From NCBI GenBank assembly GCA_958453935.1, contig CAUDZT010000001.1, positions 1-64,000 of the forward strand: DNA of 64,000 nt, given 5' to 3'. Shown one piece after another: positions 52,174 through 60,918 of the stretch. The notes under the pieces were generated by a model. It saw only the letters and a program-made list of their open reading frames with translations. It was not told the origin of the DNA and made no database searches. Made by a program: the position numbers and the translations under genes. Source of the DNA: an uncultured Collinsella sp. GTDB taxonomy: Bacteria; Actinomycetota; Coriobacteriia; Coriobacteriales; Coriobacteriaceae. Within the stretch, counting starts at the first letter, position 1. Each line of letters begins with the position of its first letter.

Positions 52174-53388
52174 ATGTCACAAGTTTCTAACACCTCGTTT
52201 ACAACGACGGTCTCATCAAACGCCATGGCCGTGGTGGACTATCTGTCCAAAAGCATGATGTCGGCGCTGCCGTTTATTGTCTGCGCGGCGTTGTTCCGTA
52301 CCGTCGCCGTCATTATGGGCGAAGGCATGCTGGGCCTGTGGTCTGCCGATTCCGAAATCTATCGCCTGTTCTACAGTTGGCTCTATAACGCCGGCTACTA
52401 CTTTTTGCCCATTTATCTTGGTTGGGCGGCTGCCCGCCAGCTCGGTTGCTCGGAGCAGCTGGGCATGATGCTGGGCGGCGTATTGATTGCGCCCGATCTG
52501 CTTAAGCTCGTCGATGCCGCATCGACGACGGGGGCATCGATGACTTCCGTGTATGGCCTGCTTCCCGCGCCGGTCAACGATTACACGACAACTGTTATCC
52601 CGGTTCTCATCTCGGTGCCCGTGCTATGGCGAGTGGAGTGTTTCTTTCGGCGCGTTATCCCTCAGGCCGTGGCGTTTTCGTTCGTTCCGTTTGCAACCAT
52701 GCTCGTTATGGTTCCGGTTTCGCTGTGTATTACGGCGCCGGCGGGCAGCTATCTGGGCATGCTGTTGGGCCAGCTTATGTTTATGCTTGGTAATTCCGGT
52801 GGCATCGTGTCGCTGCTCACGCTCATGGGGCTTGCCGCGGGCTGGGAGTTCCTAAAGATCGCCGGCGTCAGCAACGTTGTCCTATCGCTCGCCTATGCGC
52901 AGTTTATGAGTGTGGGAACGGATTCGTGTATCCTGATCGCCGCGACGATGGCAACGTTCGCCGTTTGGGGCATGCCCTTTGGCGCGTCGCTCCGCGTTGC
53001 GGATAAGGACGAGAAGGCGCTCATGCTGGGCTATTCAATCTCGGGTGTTCTTGGCGGCGTAAGCGAGCCGGCGCTGTACGGTTGCGGCTTCAAATATGGC
53101 AGGTGCCTGACGTGCATGGCCATCGGCGGCGCCGTCGGAGGCCTTGTTGCGGCCGTGGGCCACGTTACGGCCTATACCATCGGCATGACGAATGTCCTCA
53201 TGGTCATTGGCTTTGCCACGGGCGGCATCTCGAACCTGCTGTGGTGCTGCGCTGCCGGCGGTGTGGCATTTGCGGTGTCTGCGGCGCTGAGCTACTGCTT
53301 TGGCGTGGTGTCGGCGAGGGGGCGGGCGGCAGAAGACGGAGCCGATTCACCCGAAACCTCGAAGAGCGTGACCGAAGTAAGCGCGTAA
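52174..53388 (+). CDS. PTS EIIC component, glucose/beta-glucoside superfamily
   Basis: Membrane sugar-translocating unit of a phosphotransferase system, 404 residues with about ten hydrophobic segments and the substrate-site motif GVSEPALYG near residue 300. There is no EIIB or EIIA domain in the chain and none next to it; the free EIIA at 9 kb might serve it. The ATG at 52174 follows GGGAAAGG. An in-frame ATG at 52150 is possible but lies in the arm of a palindromic repeat. The sugar is unknown, and transport without a cis EIIB is unproven. Confidence 0.85.
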   Translation: MSQVSNTSFTTTVSSNAMAVVDYLSKSMMSALPFIVCAALFRTVAVIMGEGMLGLWSADSEIYRLFYSWLYNAGYYFLPIYLGWAAARQLGCSEQLGMMLGGVLIAPDLLKLVDAASTTGASMTSVYGLLPAPVNDYTTTVIPVLISVPVLWRVECFFRRVIPQAVAFSFVPFATMLVMVPVSLCITAPAGSYLGMLLGQLMFMLGNSGGIVSLLTLMGLAAGWEFLKIAGVSNVVLSLAYAQFMSVGTDSCILIAATMATFAVWGMPFGASLRVADKDEKALMLGYSISGVLGGVSEPALYGCGFKYGRCLTCMAIGGAVGGLVAAVGHVTAYTIGMTNVLMVIGFATGGISNLLWCCAAGGVAFAVSAALSYCFGVVSARGRAAEDGADSPETSKSVTEVSA

Positions 53389-53426
53389 ACCTGTGCGACA
53401 CAAGGACGATTCCTCTGCCACATTCC

Positions 53427-53459
53427 AAGGCCGTGGTCCGTGTGGGCTGCGGCCTTTTT
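53427..53459 (+). terminator. Terminator after the PTS EIIC gene
   Basis: AAGGCCG / CGGCCTT stem followed by TTT, 39 bases after the stop codon. Confidence 0.7.
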
Positions 53460-53538
53460 GTATCTGGAGGACAAAGTGGCTACACTACAATCCGTTTGAG
53501 CAATAGATATATAGGTAGTACCGTGGGGGCGGATATAG

Positions 53539-54693
53539 ATGGTCGAGTGGATTGTTAAGCGTGCGCAGGGCGACCGTGCGCGCGTGGGCACGTTGACGGG
53601 CGTGGTGTGTATTCTCGCCAATGTGGCATTATGCGCTGCGAAGGGTGCAATTGGCGTGCTGTCGGGATCGGTTTCGATCGTGGCGGATGCCATGAACAAC
53701 CTGTCCGATGCCAGCTCGAATATCGTGAGCGTGCTGGGCTTCAGGCTGGCGAGCAAGCCGGCCGACCCCGAGCATCCTTACGGTCACGGTCGCTACGAGT
53801 ATCTCTCGGGCTTGGTCGTGGCAGCGCTCGTGCTGCTGATTGGCGTTGAGCTGGTGAAGTCGTCGGTTGAGCGAATTGTCAACCCCGAACCTGTCGAGTT
53901 CTCACTTGCCCTGGTGGCGGTCCTTGCGCTTTCGATGGTCGTAAAGCTGTGGATGGCGGCCCTCAACCAAAAGCTCGGTGACCGCATTGAGTCCGAGACG
54001 TTGCATGCGACCGCGCAGGATTCCAAGAACGATGTCCTTGCCACGGGCGCCGTGTTAGCGTGCGCAATTGTTTCGCAGGTGACGCACATCAATCTTGACG
54101 CATGGGTCGGCCTTGCCGTTGGCGCCTATATTGGCTGGAGCGGTTTTGAGCTCATCCAGGATACGGTGAGCCCGCTTTTGGGCCAGGCGCCTGATCCTAA
54201 GCTGGTCAAGCACATTCGAGACAAGATCATGAGCTACCCCGGCGTTTTGGGCGTTCACGACCTGATGGTTCACGACTACGGCCCGGGCAGGAAGTTCGCA
54301 AGCGCTCATGCCGAGATGGCAGCCGAGGCCAGCCCGCTGGAAAGTCACGACACGCTCGATAACATCGAGCAGTCGTTTAGGGTCGAAGACGGCATGATCG
54401 TCACGCTCCATTACGACCCCATCGTGACCGACGACCCCAAGGTGGCGAGCATGCGTTTGTGCATTAACGCTATGGCTCAACAGATCGATAGCCGCCTTTC
54501 AATTCACGATCTGCGCTGTGTGCCGGGCCCTACGCACACCAACGTGATCTTTGACTGCGTACGTCCCTCGGATTTGGCGATGAGCGCCGAGGACCTAAAG
54601 CACGCGCTGGCACAACGGGTCGAATCGGAATATCCCAAGTCGGTCGCAAAGATTACGATCGACGAAGACTACGTAGGCCGTACCCACGAGTAG
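53539..54693 (+). CDS. Cation diffusion facilitator transporter
   Basis: Metal-proton antiporter exporting divalent cations such as Zn, Mn or Fe, 384 residues. It has six membrane segments with metal-site residues in SIVADAMNNLSDASS (TM2) and ETLHATAQDSKNDVL (TM5), plus HPYGHGRYEYLSGLVV between TM2 and TM3. A C-terminal cytoplasmic domain of about 170 residues is longer than usual. The Asn-Asp pattern in TM2 resembles the Mn/Fe-type rather than the Zn-type cluster, but this is only a hint. GGGGGCG precedes the ATG. Confidence 0.88.
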   Translation: MVEWIVKRAQGDRARVGTLTGVVCILANVALCAAKGAIGVLSGSVSIVADAMNNLSDASSNIVSVLGFRLASKPADPEHPYGHGRYEYLSGLVVAALVLLIGVELVKSSVERIVNPEPVEFSLALVAVLALSMVVKLWMAALNQKLGDRIESETLHATAQDSKNDVLATGAVLACAIVSQVTHINLDAWVGLAVGAYIGWSGFELIQDTVSPLLGQAPDPKLVKHIRDKIMSYPGVLGVHDLMVHDYGPGRKFASAHAEMAAEASPLESHDTLDNIEQSFRVEDGMIVTLHYDPIVTDDPKVASMRLCINAMAQQIDSRLSIHDLRCVPGPTHTNVIFDCVRPSDLAMSAEDLKHALAQRVESEYPKSVAKITIDEDYVGRTHE

Positions 54694-54731
54694 GGCTGTC
54701 CGGCAAGGCAATGTATACAGAAGGGGAGAAC

Positions 54732-55358
54732 ATGAAGAGGCTGTATCTGCTCCGCCATGGCCAGACGGAATTCAACGTCAAAAAGCTCGTCCAGGGTCGC
54801 TGCGATTCACCGCTCACCGATTTGGGCCGTCAGCAAGCCGGGATGGCAGCCGCATGGCTCAAAGCCCACGGCGTCGTCCCCGACAAAGTGGTCTCATCAC
54901 CCTTAGGCCGAGCCATGAACACGGCAAGTCTCGTCGCATACGAACTCCTCGGTCCGGACGCCGCAGTCGAGCCCTGCGAAGGCATCATCGAGCGCAGCTA
55001 CGGCACCTTCGAAGAAGGCCCCCACGACGCCCTGCGCACCGACGTCTGGGACCCGGGCGAGGACCTGGTCCCCTTCGGAGGAGAAGGAAGCCGCGCGCTG
55101 CAAGAACGCATGGTAGGTACCCTCACCAATCTCATGGGCGCCGAGGGCATCGAAACCCTCCTAGCAGTAAGCCACGGCAGTGCCAGCCGCCAATTCATCA
55201 AAGCCGCCGCTCCAGAGGACTTCAAACTCCCAGCAAAACTTCCCAACTGCGCCATCATGATTTTTGATTTTGAAGAGTCCACGCCACAAGCAGAAGGCGA
55301 ATCACATCAATGCAAGTTCACCCTCCAACAAATAGTGGATCCCCAACAAAGTCATTAG
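54732..55358 (+). CDS. Histidine phosphatase / phosphoglycerate-mutase family protein
   Basis: Cytosolic phosphatase or mutase of 208 residues. The phospho-histidine motif LLRHGQTEFN is at residues 6-15 and the second catalytic histidine lies in VSHGSASRQF. Length and sequence fit the broad-specificity phosphatase branch rather than a glycolytic mutase. The ATG at 54732 with AAGGGGAG upstream is preferred over one at 54711. Past about 54850 codon use turns to GAA, AAA and CTC/CTA and the coding strand becomes C-rich, unlike its neighbours. The long-palindrome element C begins 30 bp downstream. Confidence 0.85.
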   Translation: MKRLYLLRHGQTEFNVKKLVQGRCDSPLTDLGRQQAGMAAAWLKAHGVVPDKVVSSPLGRAMNTASLVAYELLGPDAAVEPCEGIIERSYGTFEEGPHDALRTDVWDPGEDLVPFGGEGSRALQERMVGTLTNLMGAEGIETLLAVSHGSASRQFIKAAAPEDFKLPAKLPNCAIMIFDFEESTPQAEGESHQCKFTLQQIVDPQQSH

Positions 55359-55388
55359 CCTGAGCGAGCAAGGTTTAGCAGACATCAA

Positions 55389-55565
55389 CGTGGCGTTCCC
55401 AGTGTGCGGCGGAGGGGGCGGGCCTGAGACATATTAAGGTTGTCGCGAGTTCCGCACGAACAGGAGAGCACTTAATGTGCTCTCCGTCGTGAGCAGGACT
55501 GTAGAGCAGCAACCTTAATATGCCTCAGGCCCGCCCCCTCCGCCGCACACTGGGAACGTGCCACG
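55389..55565. repeat. Long-palindrome element C upstream of rplC
   Basis: Arms of 54 and 56 bp (55389-55442 and 55510-55565) match with one substitution and a 2-nt insertion, and enclose a 67-nt core (55443-55509). The core inner stem is GGAGAGCAC, loop TTAAT, GTGCTCTCC: two adjacent pairs are changed on both sides relative to element B, while the flanks TCGCGAGTTCCGCACGA and GGACTGTAGAGCAG are the same. In the 459-bp gap the remainder holds the rplC promoter motif and leader. Confidence 0.9.
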
Positions 55566-55607
55566 CACTTTACCTGCGTAAACAATGTGAGTGAAATATG
55601 AATCTCG

Positions 55608-55634
55608 ATGGATACGCCCGCAGCCGTGTATACT
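55608..55634 (+). promoter_or_regulatory. Shared r-protein leader motif / rplC promoter candidate
   Basis: ATGGATACGCCCG followed by CAG and CCGTGTATACT. The end GTGTATACT looks like an extended -10. The same 26 bases occur with three changes at 57473-57498 before rplB. The site is 184 bases upstream of rplC. Confidence 0.55.
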
Positions 55635-55817
55635 AAACAGCTGTGTGAAACCAGGGGAGTATTCTGGCTGGACAAAATGCCTGCTTAATAGGGTTGTCAG
55701 GTAGTCTGGGCGCAATACAAGGCTGGGGAGCACGTCGTGTAAGTAGTGGTCCTCTAGGGGCGTACGCTCGGTGGTGTACGCATTGTCCCAAGACCACGCG
55801 AGAGTTGGGATCATATC

Positions 55818-56438
55818 TTGATCAGCATGATTCTCGGCCGCAAGATTGGCATGACCCAGGTTTGGGACGAGAACGATAATGTCGTTCCCGTCACGGTCAT
55901 CCAGGCTGGCCCCTGCGCTGTCTCGCAGGTTAAAACTCAGGCAACCGACGGCTATGACGCCGTCCAGATCGGTTTCGGCGACATCAAGGCCAAGAACGTG
56001 AACAAGCCCATGGCTGGTCACTTCGCCAAGGCCGGCGTCGAGCCTGTCCGCTTCCTTCGTGAGGTCCGCGTCGAGAACGGCGAGGAGCACAAGGTCGGCG
56101 AGGTCGTCACCGTCGCTGATTTCGCTGATGTCGAGAAGGTCGACGTCATCGGTACCTCCAAGGGTAAGGGCTTCCAGGGTCGCATCAAGCGCTGGGGTCA
56201 GCGCCGCGGTCCTATGACGCATGGTTCTCACTTCCAGCGTCACCCCGGTTCTATCGGTCAGTGCGCCTATCCTGCGCGCGTCCTCAAGGGCGTCAAGATG
56301 GCCGGTCACATGGGTAACGAGCGCGTTACCGTCAAGAACCTTTCCGTTGTCCGCATCGATGCCGAGCAGAACCTCATCTTGGTCAAGGGCGCTGTCCCGG
56401 GTGCCAAGAATGGTCTCGTCGCCATCCGTATGGCCTAA
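55818..56438 (+). CDS. rplC: 50S ribosomal protein L3
   Basis: Early-assembly protein near the peptidyl-transferase centre, 206 residues from the TTG at 55818 ([16 protein letters not shown]). This start gives the usual N-terminal length and has GTTGGGA upstream; an ATG at 55827 would also work. [19 protein letters not shown] and the [20 protein letters not shown] loop are typical. First gene of this S10-type operon, since rpsJ is absent from its usual place. Confidence 0.95.
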   Translation: MISMILGRKIGMTQVWDENDNVVPVTVIQAGPCAVSQVKTQATDGYDAVQIGFGDIKAKNVNKPMAGHFAKAGVEPVRFLREVRVENGEEHKVGEVVTVADFADVEKVDVIGTSKGKGFQGRIKRWGQRRGPMTHGSHFQRHPGSIGQCAYPARVLKGVKMAGHMGNERVTVKNLSVVRIDAEQNLILVKGAVPGAKNGLVAIRMA

Positions 56439-56484
56439 GGGCCCAGCCCATTTAGCCCAGCGTCATACCAAGGAGAACACTTAA

Positions 56485-57111
56485 ATGGCAAAGTTTGAAG
56501 TAAAGAACAGCGAGGGCAAGAAGGTCGCCGAGGCCGAGCTCGCCGCTGAGGTGTACGGCATCGAGCCGAACATCCACGTTATGCACCACATCGTCAAGTG
56601 CCAGATGGCCTCTTGGCGTCAGGGCACCCAGTCTGCTAAGGGTCGCTCTGAGGTTTCCGGTGGCGGCAAGAAGCCTTGGCGTCAGAAGGGCACCGGCCGT
56701 GCCCGCCAGGGTTCCATCCGTGCTGCCCAGTGGCGTCACGGTGGCGTCGTCTTCGCCCCCAAGCCCCGTTCTTACGCTAAGCGTATGAACAACAAGGAGG
56801 TCAAGCTGGCTATGCGCTCCGCGCTGTCCGCCAAGCTGGCCGATGGCGAGCTCGTGCTCGTCGACGACTACGGCTTCGAGAAGCCTTCCACCAAGGCTGC
56901 CGTCGCCATGCTCAAGGCTCTCGGCCTTGAGGGCAAGCGTCTGACCATCATCGTTCGCGATGAGGACGTCAACGCCTACCTGTCGTTCCGCAACATTCCC
57001 AAGACGTTCATCATCACTGCCGACGAGGCCAACACCTACGATCTCGTCAACAACAACGCTGTGCTGATGCCCGCCGACATCGCCGCTCACTTCGGGGAGG
57101 TGCTTGCATAA
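56485..57111 (+). CDS. rplD: 50S ribosomal protein L4
   Basis: Exit-tunnel protein and, in some bacteria, repressor of the S10 operon, 208 residues. The RNA-binding loop is clear: TQSAKGRSEVSGGGKKPWRQKGTGRAR split across residues 50-75, then GSIRAAQWRHGGVVFAPKP. AAGGAG precedes the ATG. Its stop codon abuts the rplW start. Confidence 0.96.
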   Translation: MAKFEVKNSEGKKVAEAELAAEVYGIEPNIHVMHHIVKCQMASWRQGTQSAKGRSEVSGGGKKPWRQKGTGRARQGSIRAAQWRHGGVVFAPKPRSYAKRMNNKEVKLAMRSALSAKLADGELVLVDDYGFEKPSTKAAVAMLKALGLEGKRLTIIVRDEDVNAYLSFRNIPKTFIITADEANTYDLVNNNAVLMPADIAAHFGEVLA

Positions 57112-57399
57112 ATGACCGCCCACGAGATCATCATCCGTCCGATCGTGTCCGAGCGTTCCTTCTCCGGCATGGAGCTGAACAAGTACACGTTCGAGGTCGC
57201 CAAGGATGCTAACAAGTATCAGATCAAGGACGCTGTCGAGGAGATCTTCGGCGTCAAGGTCGTTCGCGTGAACACCCTGACGGTCAAGCCCAAGACCAAG
57301 CGCGTGCGCTATGTCGCCGGCAAGACCCGTTCTTGGAAGAAGGCCATCGTCACGCTGGCCGAGGGCGACACCATCGAGGTCTTTGGCAACCAGGCCTAA
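57112..57399 (+). CDS. rplW: 50S ribosomal protein L23
   Basis: Protein at the exit-tunnel rim and docking site for trigger factor and SRP, 95 residues. EIIIRPIVSERSFSGMELNK and VKPKTKRVRYVAGKTRSWKK are family marks. The ATG at 57112 directly follows the rplD stop, with GGGGAGG inside the rplD end. Confidence 0.96.
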   Translation: MTAHEIIIRPIVSERSFSGMELNKYTFEVAKDANKYQIKDAVEEIFGVKVVRVNTLTVKPKTKRVRYVAGKTRSWKKAIVTLAEGDTIEVFGNQA

Positions 57400-57417
57400 G
57401 ACTCGCTGCTGTTGAGT

Positions 57418-57453
57418 GAGCTCATGCCTCCCAAATAGGGGAGGCGAGAGCTC
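57418..57453 (+). terminator. Hairpin / attenuator between rplW and rplB
   Basis: GAGCTC-AT-GCCTCCC pairs with GGGAGGC-GA-GAGCTC around a short loop, followed by a G/T-rich tail. It probably reduces read-through from rplCDW into rplB, just ahead of a second copy of the leader motif. Confidence 0.55.
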
Positions 57454-57472
57454 AAGGTTTTGGGCGTATTAA

Positions 57473-57499
57473 ATGGACACGCCCGGAACCGTGTATACG
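57473..57499 (+). promoter_or_regulatory. Shared r-protein leader motif / internal rplB promoter candidate
   Basis: ATGGACACGCCCG and CCGTGTATAC, the second copy of the motif at 55608. It lies 80 bases upstream of rplB, so it may be an internal promoter that makes rplB onward a separate unit. Confidence 0.55.
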
Positions 57500-57578
57500 T
57501 CCGGTGTCATCGCACCCGAGGCAGAACCTCGAATCCCTGTCTGCGATGGCTAACGGATTCCTATTGAAAGGGATTGTA

Positions 57579-58409
57579 ATGGCTGTAAAGCACCTTAAGC
57601 CGACCTCCGCTGGTAGGCGTTGGCAGACGATCTCCGATTTCTCCGAGATCACCTGCACCAAGCCCGAGAAGTCTCTTCTCGAGCCCCTGCCCAAGAAGGC
57701 CGGTCGTAACAACAACGGCCGCATCACCACCCGCCACCAGGGCGGCGGCGTGAAGCGTCGTTACCGCGTGATCGACTTCAAGCGCAACAAGGACGGCGTG
57801 CCCGCCAAGGTTGCCACGATCGAGTACGATCCGAACCGTTCCGCTCGTATCGCTCTGCTGCACTACGCTGACGGTGAGAAGCGCTACATCCTGGCCCCCA
57901 AGGGCCTCGAGGTCGGTCAGACCATCATGTCCGGTTCTGACGCCGACATCAAGCCGGGCAACGCTCTGCCCCTCGCCGATATCCCCGTCGGTACGCTCAT
58001 TCACGCCGTCGAGTTCCAGCCGGGCAAGGGCGCTGCTATCGCCCGTTCCGCCGGTAACTCCTGCCAGCTGATGGGTAAGGAGGGCAAGTACGCTATCGTC
58101 CGTATGCCTTCCTCCGAGATGCGCCGCATCCTCGTTACCTGCCGCGCCACCGTCGGTGAGGTCGGCAACGCCGATCACGCCAACATCGTCATCGGCAAGG
58201 CCGGCCGTAAGCGTCACATGAACGTGCGCCCGACCGTCCGCGGTACCGTCATGAACCCTGTCGACCACCCGCACGGCGGTGGCGAGGGCAAGAACCACAC
58301 CTCTGGTCGTCCCTCTGTTACCCCCTGGGGTAAGCCGACGAAGGGCCTTCGTACGCGCAAGAAGAAGAAGGTCTCGAACCAGCACATCATTCGTCGCCGT
58401 AAGAAGTAA
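57579..58409 (+). CDS. rplB: 50S ribosomal protein L2
   Basis: Core protein needed for subunit joining and peptidyl transfer, 276 residues. It starts [15 protein letters not shown] at 57579 with GAAAGGGA upstream; an upstream in-frame extension is rejected. The highly conserved [20 protein letters not shown] split at residues 45-65 and the [13 protein letters not shown] region near residue 225 are intact. Confidence 0.97.
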   Translation: MAVKHLKPTSAGRRWQTISDFSEITCTKPEKSLLEPLPKKAGRNNNGRITTRHQGGGVKRRYRVIDFKRNKDGVPAKVATIEYDPNRSARIALLHYADGEKRYILAPKGLEVGQTIMSGSDADIKPGNALPLADIPVGTLIHAVEFQPGKGAAIARSAGNSCQLMGKEGKYAIVRMPSSEMRRILVTCRATVGEVGNADHANIVIGKAGRKRHMNVRPTVRGTVMNPVDHPHGGGEGKNHTSGRPSVTPWGKPTKGLRTRKKKKVSNQHIIRRRKK

Positions 58410-58441
58410 TTTCGGATACCGAGTTTTAGGAGAAAGCACTT

Positions 58442-58702
58442 ATGAGCAGAAGTCTCAAAAAGGGCCCGTTCGTGGAGACTCGCCTTCTCTCGCGTATCAC
58501 CGCGATGAACGAGGCTGGCAAGAAGGACGTCGTGAAGACCTGGTCCCGCGCGTCCACCATCTTCCCCGAGATGGTTGGTCACACCATCGCCGTCCACGAC
58601 GGCCGCAAGCATGTGCCCGTGTATGTTACCGAGTCCATGGTTGGTCACAAGCTCGGCGAGTTCGCGCCGACTCGTACGTTCCGTGGCCACAAGGCCAAAT
58701 AG
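58442..58702 (+). CDS. rpsS: 30S ribosomal protein S19
   Basis: Small-subunit head protein contacting tRNA and S13, 86 residues. [16 protein letters not shown] and the C-terminal [15 protein letters not shown] are diagnostic. GGAG precedes the ATG. Normal length and operon position between rplB and rplV. Confidence 0.97.
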   Translation: MSRSLKKGPFVETRLLSRITAMNEAGKKDVVKTWSRASTIFPEMVGHTIAVHDGRKHVPVYVTESMVGHKLGEFAPTRTFRGHKAK

Positions 58703-58716
58703 GGGGTTAACCGTAA

Positions 58717-59088
58717 ATGGCAACTAAGTCTATTGAAACTGAGGCCACCGAGGTTCGCGCCGTCGCTAAGTACGTGCGTGTTTCCCCCAGCAAGGCCCGC
58801 CTGGTGGTCGATCTGATCCGCCGCAAGCCTGTCGCTCAGGCCTTCGACATCCTCCACTTCTGCGACCGCGCCGTCGCCGTGGATGTCGAGAAGGTTCTCC
58901 GTTCCGCCGTTGCGAACGCCGAGAACAACAACGGTCTGCGTGCCGACAACCTGGTTGTCGCCGCTGCCTATGTTGACGAGGGTCCGACGCTTAAGCGCAT
59001 CCGTCCCCGCGCCATGGGTTCCGCTTCTCGCATTCTGAAGCGTACTTCCCACATCACCGTCGTCGTTGCTCCTCGAAAGGAGGCGTAA
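58717..59088 (+). CDS. rplV: 50S ribosomal protein L22
   Basis: Exit-tunnel protein, 123 residues. [20 protein letters not shown] at the start and the long hairpin [20 protein letters not shown] near the end, which lines the tunnel and is the site of macrolide-resistance changes, are present. It follows rpsS by 14 bases, with GGGGG before the start. An N-terminal extension of about ten acidic residues precedes the core. Confidence 0.96.
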   Translation: MATKSIETEATEVRAVAKYVRVSPSKARLVVDLIRRKPVAQAFDILHFCDRAVAVDVEKVLRSAVANAENNNGLRADNLVVAAAYVDEGPTLKRIRPRAMGSASRILKRTSHITVVVAPRKEA

Positions 59089-59094
59089 AGCTGT

Positions 59095-59805
59095 ATGGGT
59101 CAGAAAGTCTACCCCACCGGCTTCCGTCTTGGCATCACCGAGAACTGGCGCTCCCGCTGGTTCGCAGAGAAGGATTACGCTAAGACCCTCGGTAACGATC
59201 TCGAGATCCGCAAGTACCTCGAGAAGCGTCTTTCCCGCGCAGCTGTCTCCCGCGTCGAGATCGAGCGCGCTGGCGACAAGGTGAAGGTCATCATCCTCAC
59301 TGCTCGCCCCGGCGTTGTCATCGGTAAGAAGGGTGCCGAGATCGATACCCTCCGCACCGAGCTCGAGAAGGTCGCTGGCGTCTCCAAGGGCCAGCTCTCC
59401 GTCGACGTTGTCGAGATCAAGCGCCCCGAGCTCGACGCCAACCTCGTTGCTCAGTCTATCGCCGAGCAGCTCGAGGGCCGCGTTGCCTTCCGTCGCGCTA
59501 TGCGCAAGGCTGTCCAGTCTGCCCGCAAGGCCGGCGCTAAGGGCATCCGTATCCAGTGCTCCGGTCGTCTCGGCGGTGCCGAGATGGGCCGTCGTGAGTG
59601 GTACCGCGAGGGTCGCGTGCCTCTGCACACCCTCCGTGCCAAGATCGACTACGGCACGGCTGTCGCCAGCACCACCATGGGCGCTTGCGGCGTGAAGGTC
59701 TGGATCTACCTGGGCGAGAAGCTCCCGGGCCAGCCTGTTCCCAACCCTGCACTCGAGGGCTCTTCCCGTCCTCGTCGTCGTAACTCCGAGAGGAGGGGTC
59801 AGTAG
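59095..59805 (+). CDS. rpsC: 30S ribosomal protein S3
   Basis: mRNA-entry-channel protein with a KH domain, 236 residues. The N-terminal [20 protein letters not shown], the KH motif [19 protein letters not shown] and the C-terminal [20 protein letters not shown] are clear. AAAGGAGG precedes the ATG. Its stop codon TAG shares a base with the GTG start of rplP. Confidence 0.97.
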   Translation: MGQKVYPTGFRLGITENWRSRWFAEKDYAKTLGNDLEIRKYLEKRLSRAAVSRVEIERAGDKVKVIILTARPGVVIGKKGAEIDTLRTELEKVAGVSKGQLSVDVVEIKRPELDANLVAQSIAEQLEGRVAFRRAMRKAVQSARKAGAKGIRIQCSGRLGGAEMGRREWYREGRVPLHTLRAKIDYGTAVASTTMGACGVKVWIYLGEKLPGQPVPNPALEGSSRPRRRNSERRGQ

Positions 59806-60308
59806 TGCTTGCCCCTAAGCGTATTCTTCACCGCAAGGTGCAGCGTGGCTCCATGAAGGGCCAGGCCAAGGGTAATACCGAGCTGCATTTCGGCGAGTTT
59901 GGTATCCAGGCTCTCGAGGCCCATTGGATCACCAACCGTCAGATCGAGGCCGCTCGTATTGCCATGACCCGCTACATGAAGCGTGGCGGTCGTGTCTACA
60001 TCACGATCTTCCCCGATAAGCCCATCACCAAGAAGCCTGCCGAGACTCGCATGGGTTCTGGTAAGGGTAACCCCGAGGAGTGGGTGGCCGTCGTCAAGCC
60101 CGGCCGCATCATGTTCGAGGTCAAGGGCGTGCCCGAGGAGGTCGCTCGCGAGGCTCTGCGTCTTGCACAGCACAAGCTTCCCATCAAGACCAAGATTGTT
60201 GCTGCCAAGAACGCTGAGCAGCGCATCGAGAAGGAGATGGCTGAGGAGGCCGCTCTCGAGGCCAAGTGGGCTGCTGAGGACGCCGCCGCCGCCAAGGAGG
60301 AGAACTAA
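59805..60308 (+). CDS. rplP: 50S ribosomal protein L16 with C-terminal extension
   Basis: Binds 23S rRNA near the A-site tRNA elbow. The core ([60 protein letters not shown]) is standard and ends near residue 137. The last 30 residues are an Ala/Glu/Lys-rich helix, making the protein 167 residues, longer than usual. The GTG start at 59805 overlaps the rpsC stop and has GAGGAGGGG upstream. Confidence 0.95.
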   Translation: MLAPKRILHRKVQRGSMKGQAKGNTELHFGEFGIQALEAHWITNRQIEAARIAMTRYMKRGGRVYITIFPDKPITKKPAETRMGSGKGNPEEWVAVVKPGRIMFEVKGVPEEVAREALRLAQHKLPIKTKIVAAKNAEQRIEKEMAEEAALEAKWAAEDAAAAKEEN

Positions 60309-60523
60309 TGAAGCCCGCAGAGATTCGTGAGCTCTCGGACGCTCAGCTCGTTGAGAAGCTGAAGGAAATGCGCGCCGAGCTCTTTAACCTTCGTTTCCAG
60401 ATGGCCACCAGCCAGCTGGACAACACCGCTCGCGTCAACACCGTGAAGAAGGACATCGCTCGCGTCCTCACGGAGCAGCGCGCCCGCGAGATCGCAGCGG
60501 AGAAGTCCGCTGTCGCCGAGTAG
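60308..60523 (+). CDS. rpmC: 50S ribosomal protein L29
   Basis: Small helical-hairpin protein at the exit-tunnel rim, 71 residues. ELSDAQLVEKLKEMRAELFN LRFQ (broken here) and NTVKKDIARVLTEQRAREI match the family. The ATG overlaps the rplP stop codon by one base, so the two are coupled. Confidence 0.95.
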   Translation: MKPAEIRELSDAQLVEKLKEMRAELFNLRFQMATSQLDNTARVNTVKKDIARVLTEQRAREIAAEKSAVAE

Positions 60524-60539
60524 GACCTAAGGAGAGAAC

Positions 60540-60800
60540 ATGACTGATTCGCGTAACTCGCGTAAGGTCCGTACGGGTGTCGTTACCTCCGTCTCCGGTG
60601 CCAAGACCATTGTTGTCACCATCACCGAGCGCAAGCGTCACCCCAAGTACGGCAAGATGATGACCAGCTCCAAGAAGCTGCACGCTCACGACGAGGAGTG
60701 CACGGCTGGCGTGGGCGATACCGTCCGCGTTATGGAGACCCGTCCTATGTCCAAGATGAAGCGTTGGCGCCTCATCGAGGTCGTCGAGCGCGCTAAATAA
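60540..60800 (+). CDS. rpsQ: 30S ribosomal protein S17
   Basis: Primary 16S rRNA-binding protein with an OB fold, 86 residues. KVRTGVVTSVSGAKTIVVTI and RHPKYGKMMTSSKKLHAHDE are typical. AAGGAGAG precedes the ATG. A structured 118-bp gap separates it from rplN. Confidence 0.96.
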   Translation: MTDSRNSRKVRTGVVTSVSGAKTIVVTITERKRHPKYGKMMTSSKKLHAHDEECTAGVGDTVRVMETRPMSKMKRWRLIEVVERAK

Positions 60801-60828
60801 GCAGTCGCTCTTACGACTTGTACGTTTC

Positions 60829-60894
60829 CGAAGATGTGCGTATGCCTGGCTTGCATACCACGGGCCGTATAAAGGCTGCGCACCTCTCTTCGGT
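60829..60894 (+). promoter_or_regulatory. Structured leader upstream of rplN
   Basis: The closing stem pairs CCGAAGA (60829-60835) and GTGC (60837-60840) with GCAC (60881-60884) and TCTTCGG (60888-60894). Inside lies a hairpin GTATGC / GCATAC (60841-60859) and a further short arm (ACGGGCCGT). It resembles a three-way junction and may be an autoregulatory or processing site within the operon. No T run follows it. Confidence 0.5.
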
Positions 60895-60918
60895 TCTTAG
60901 TTCGGAGGAACATCTACC

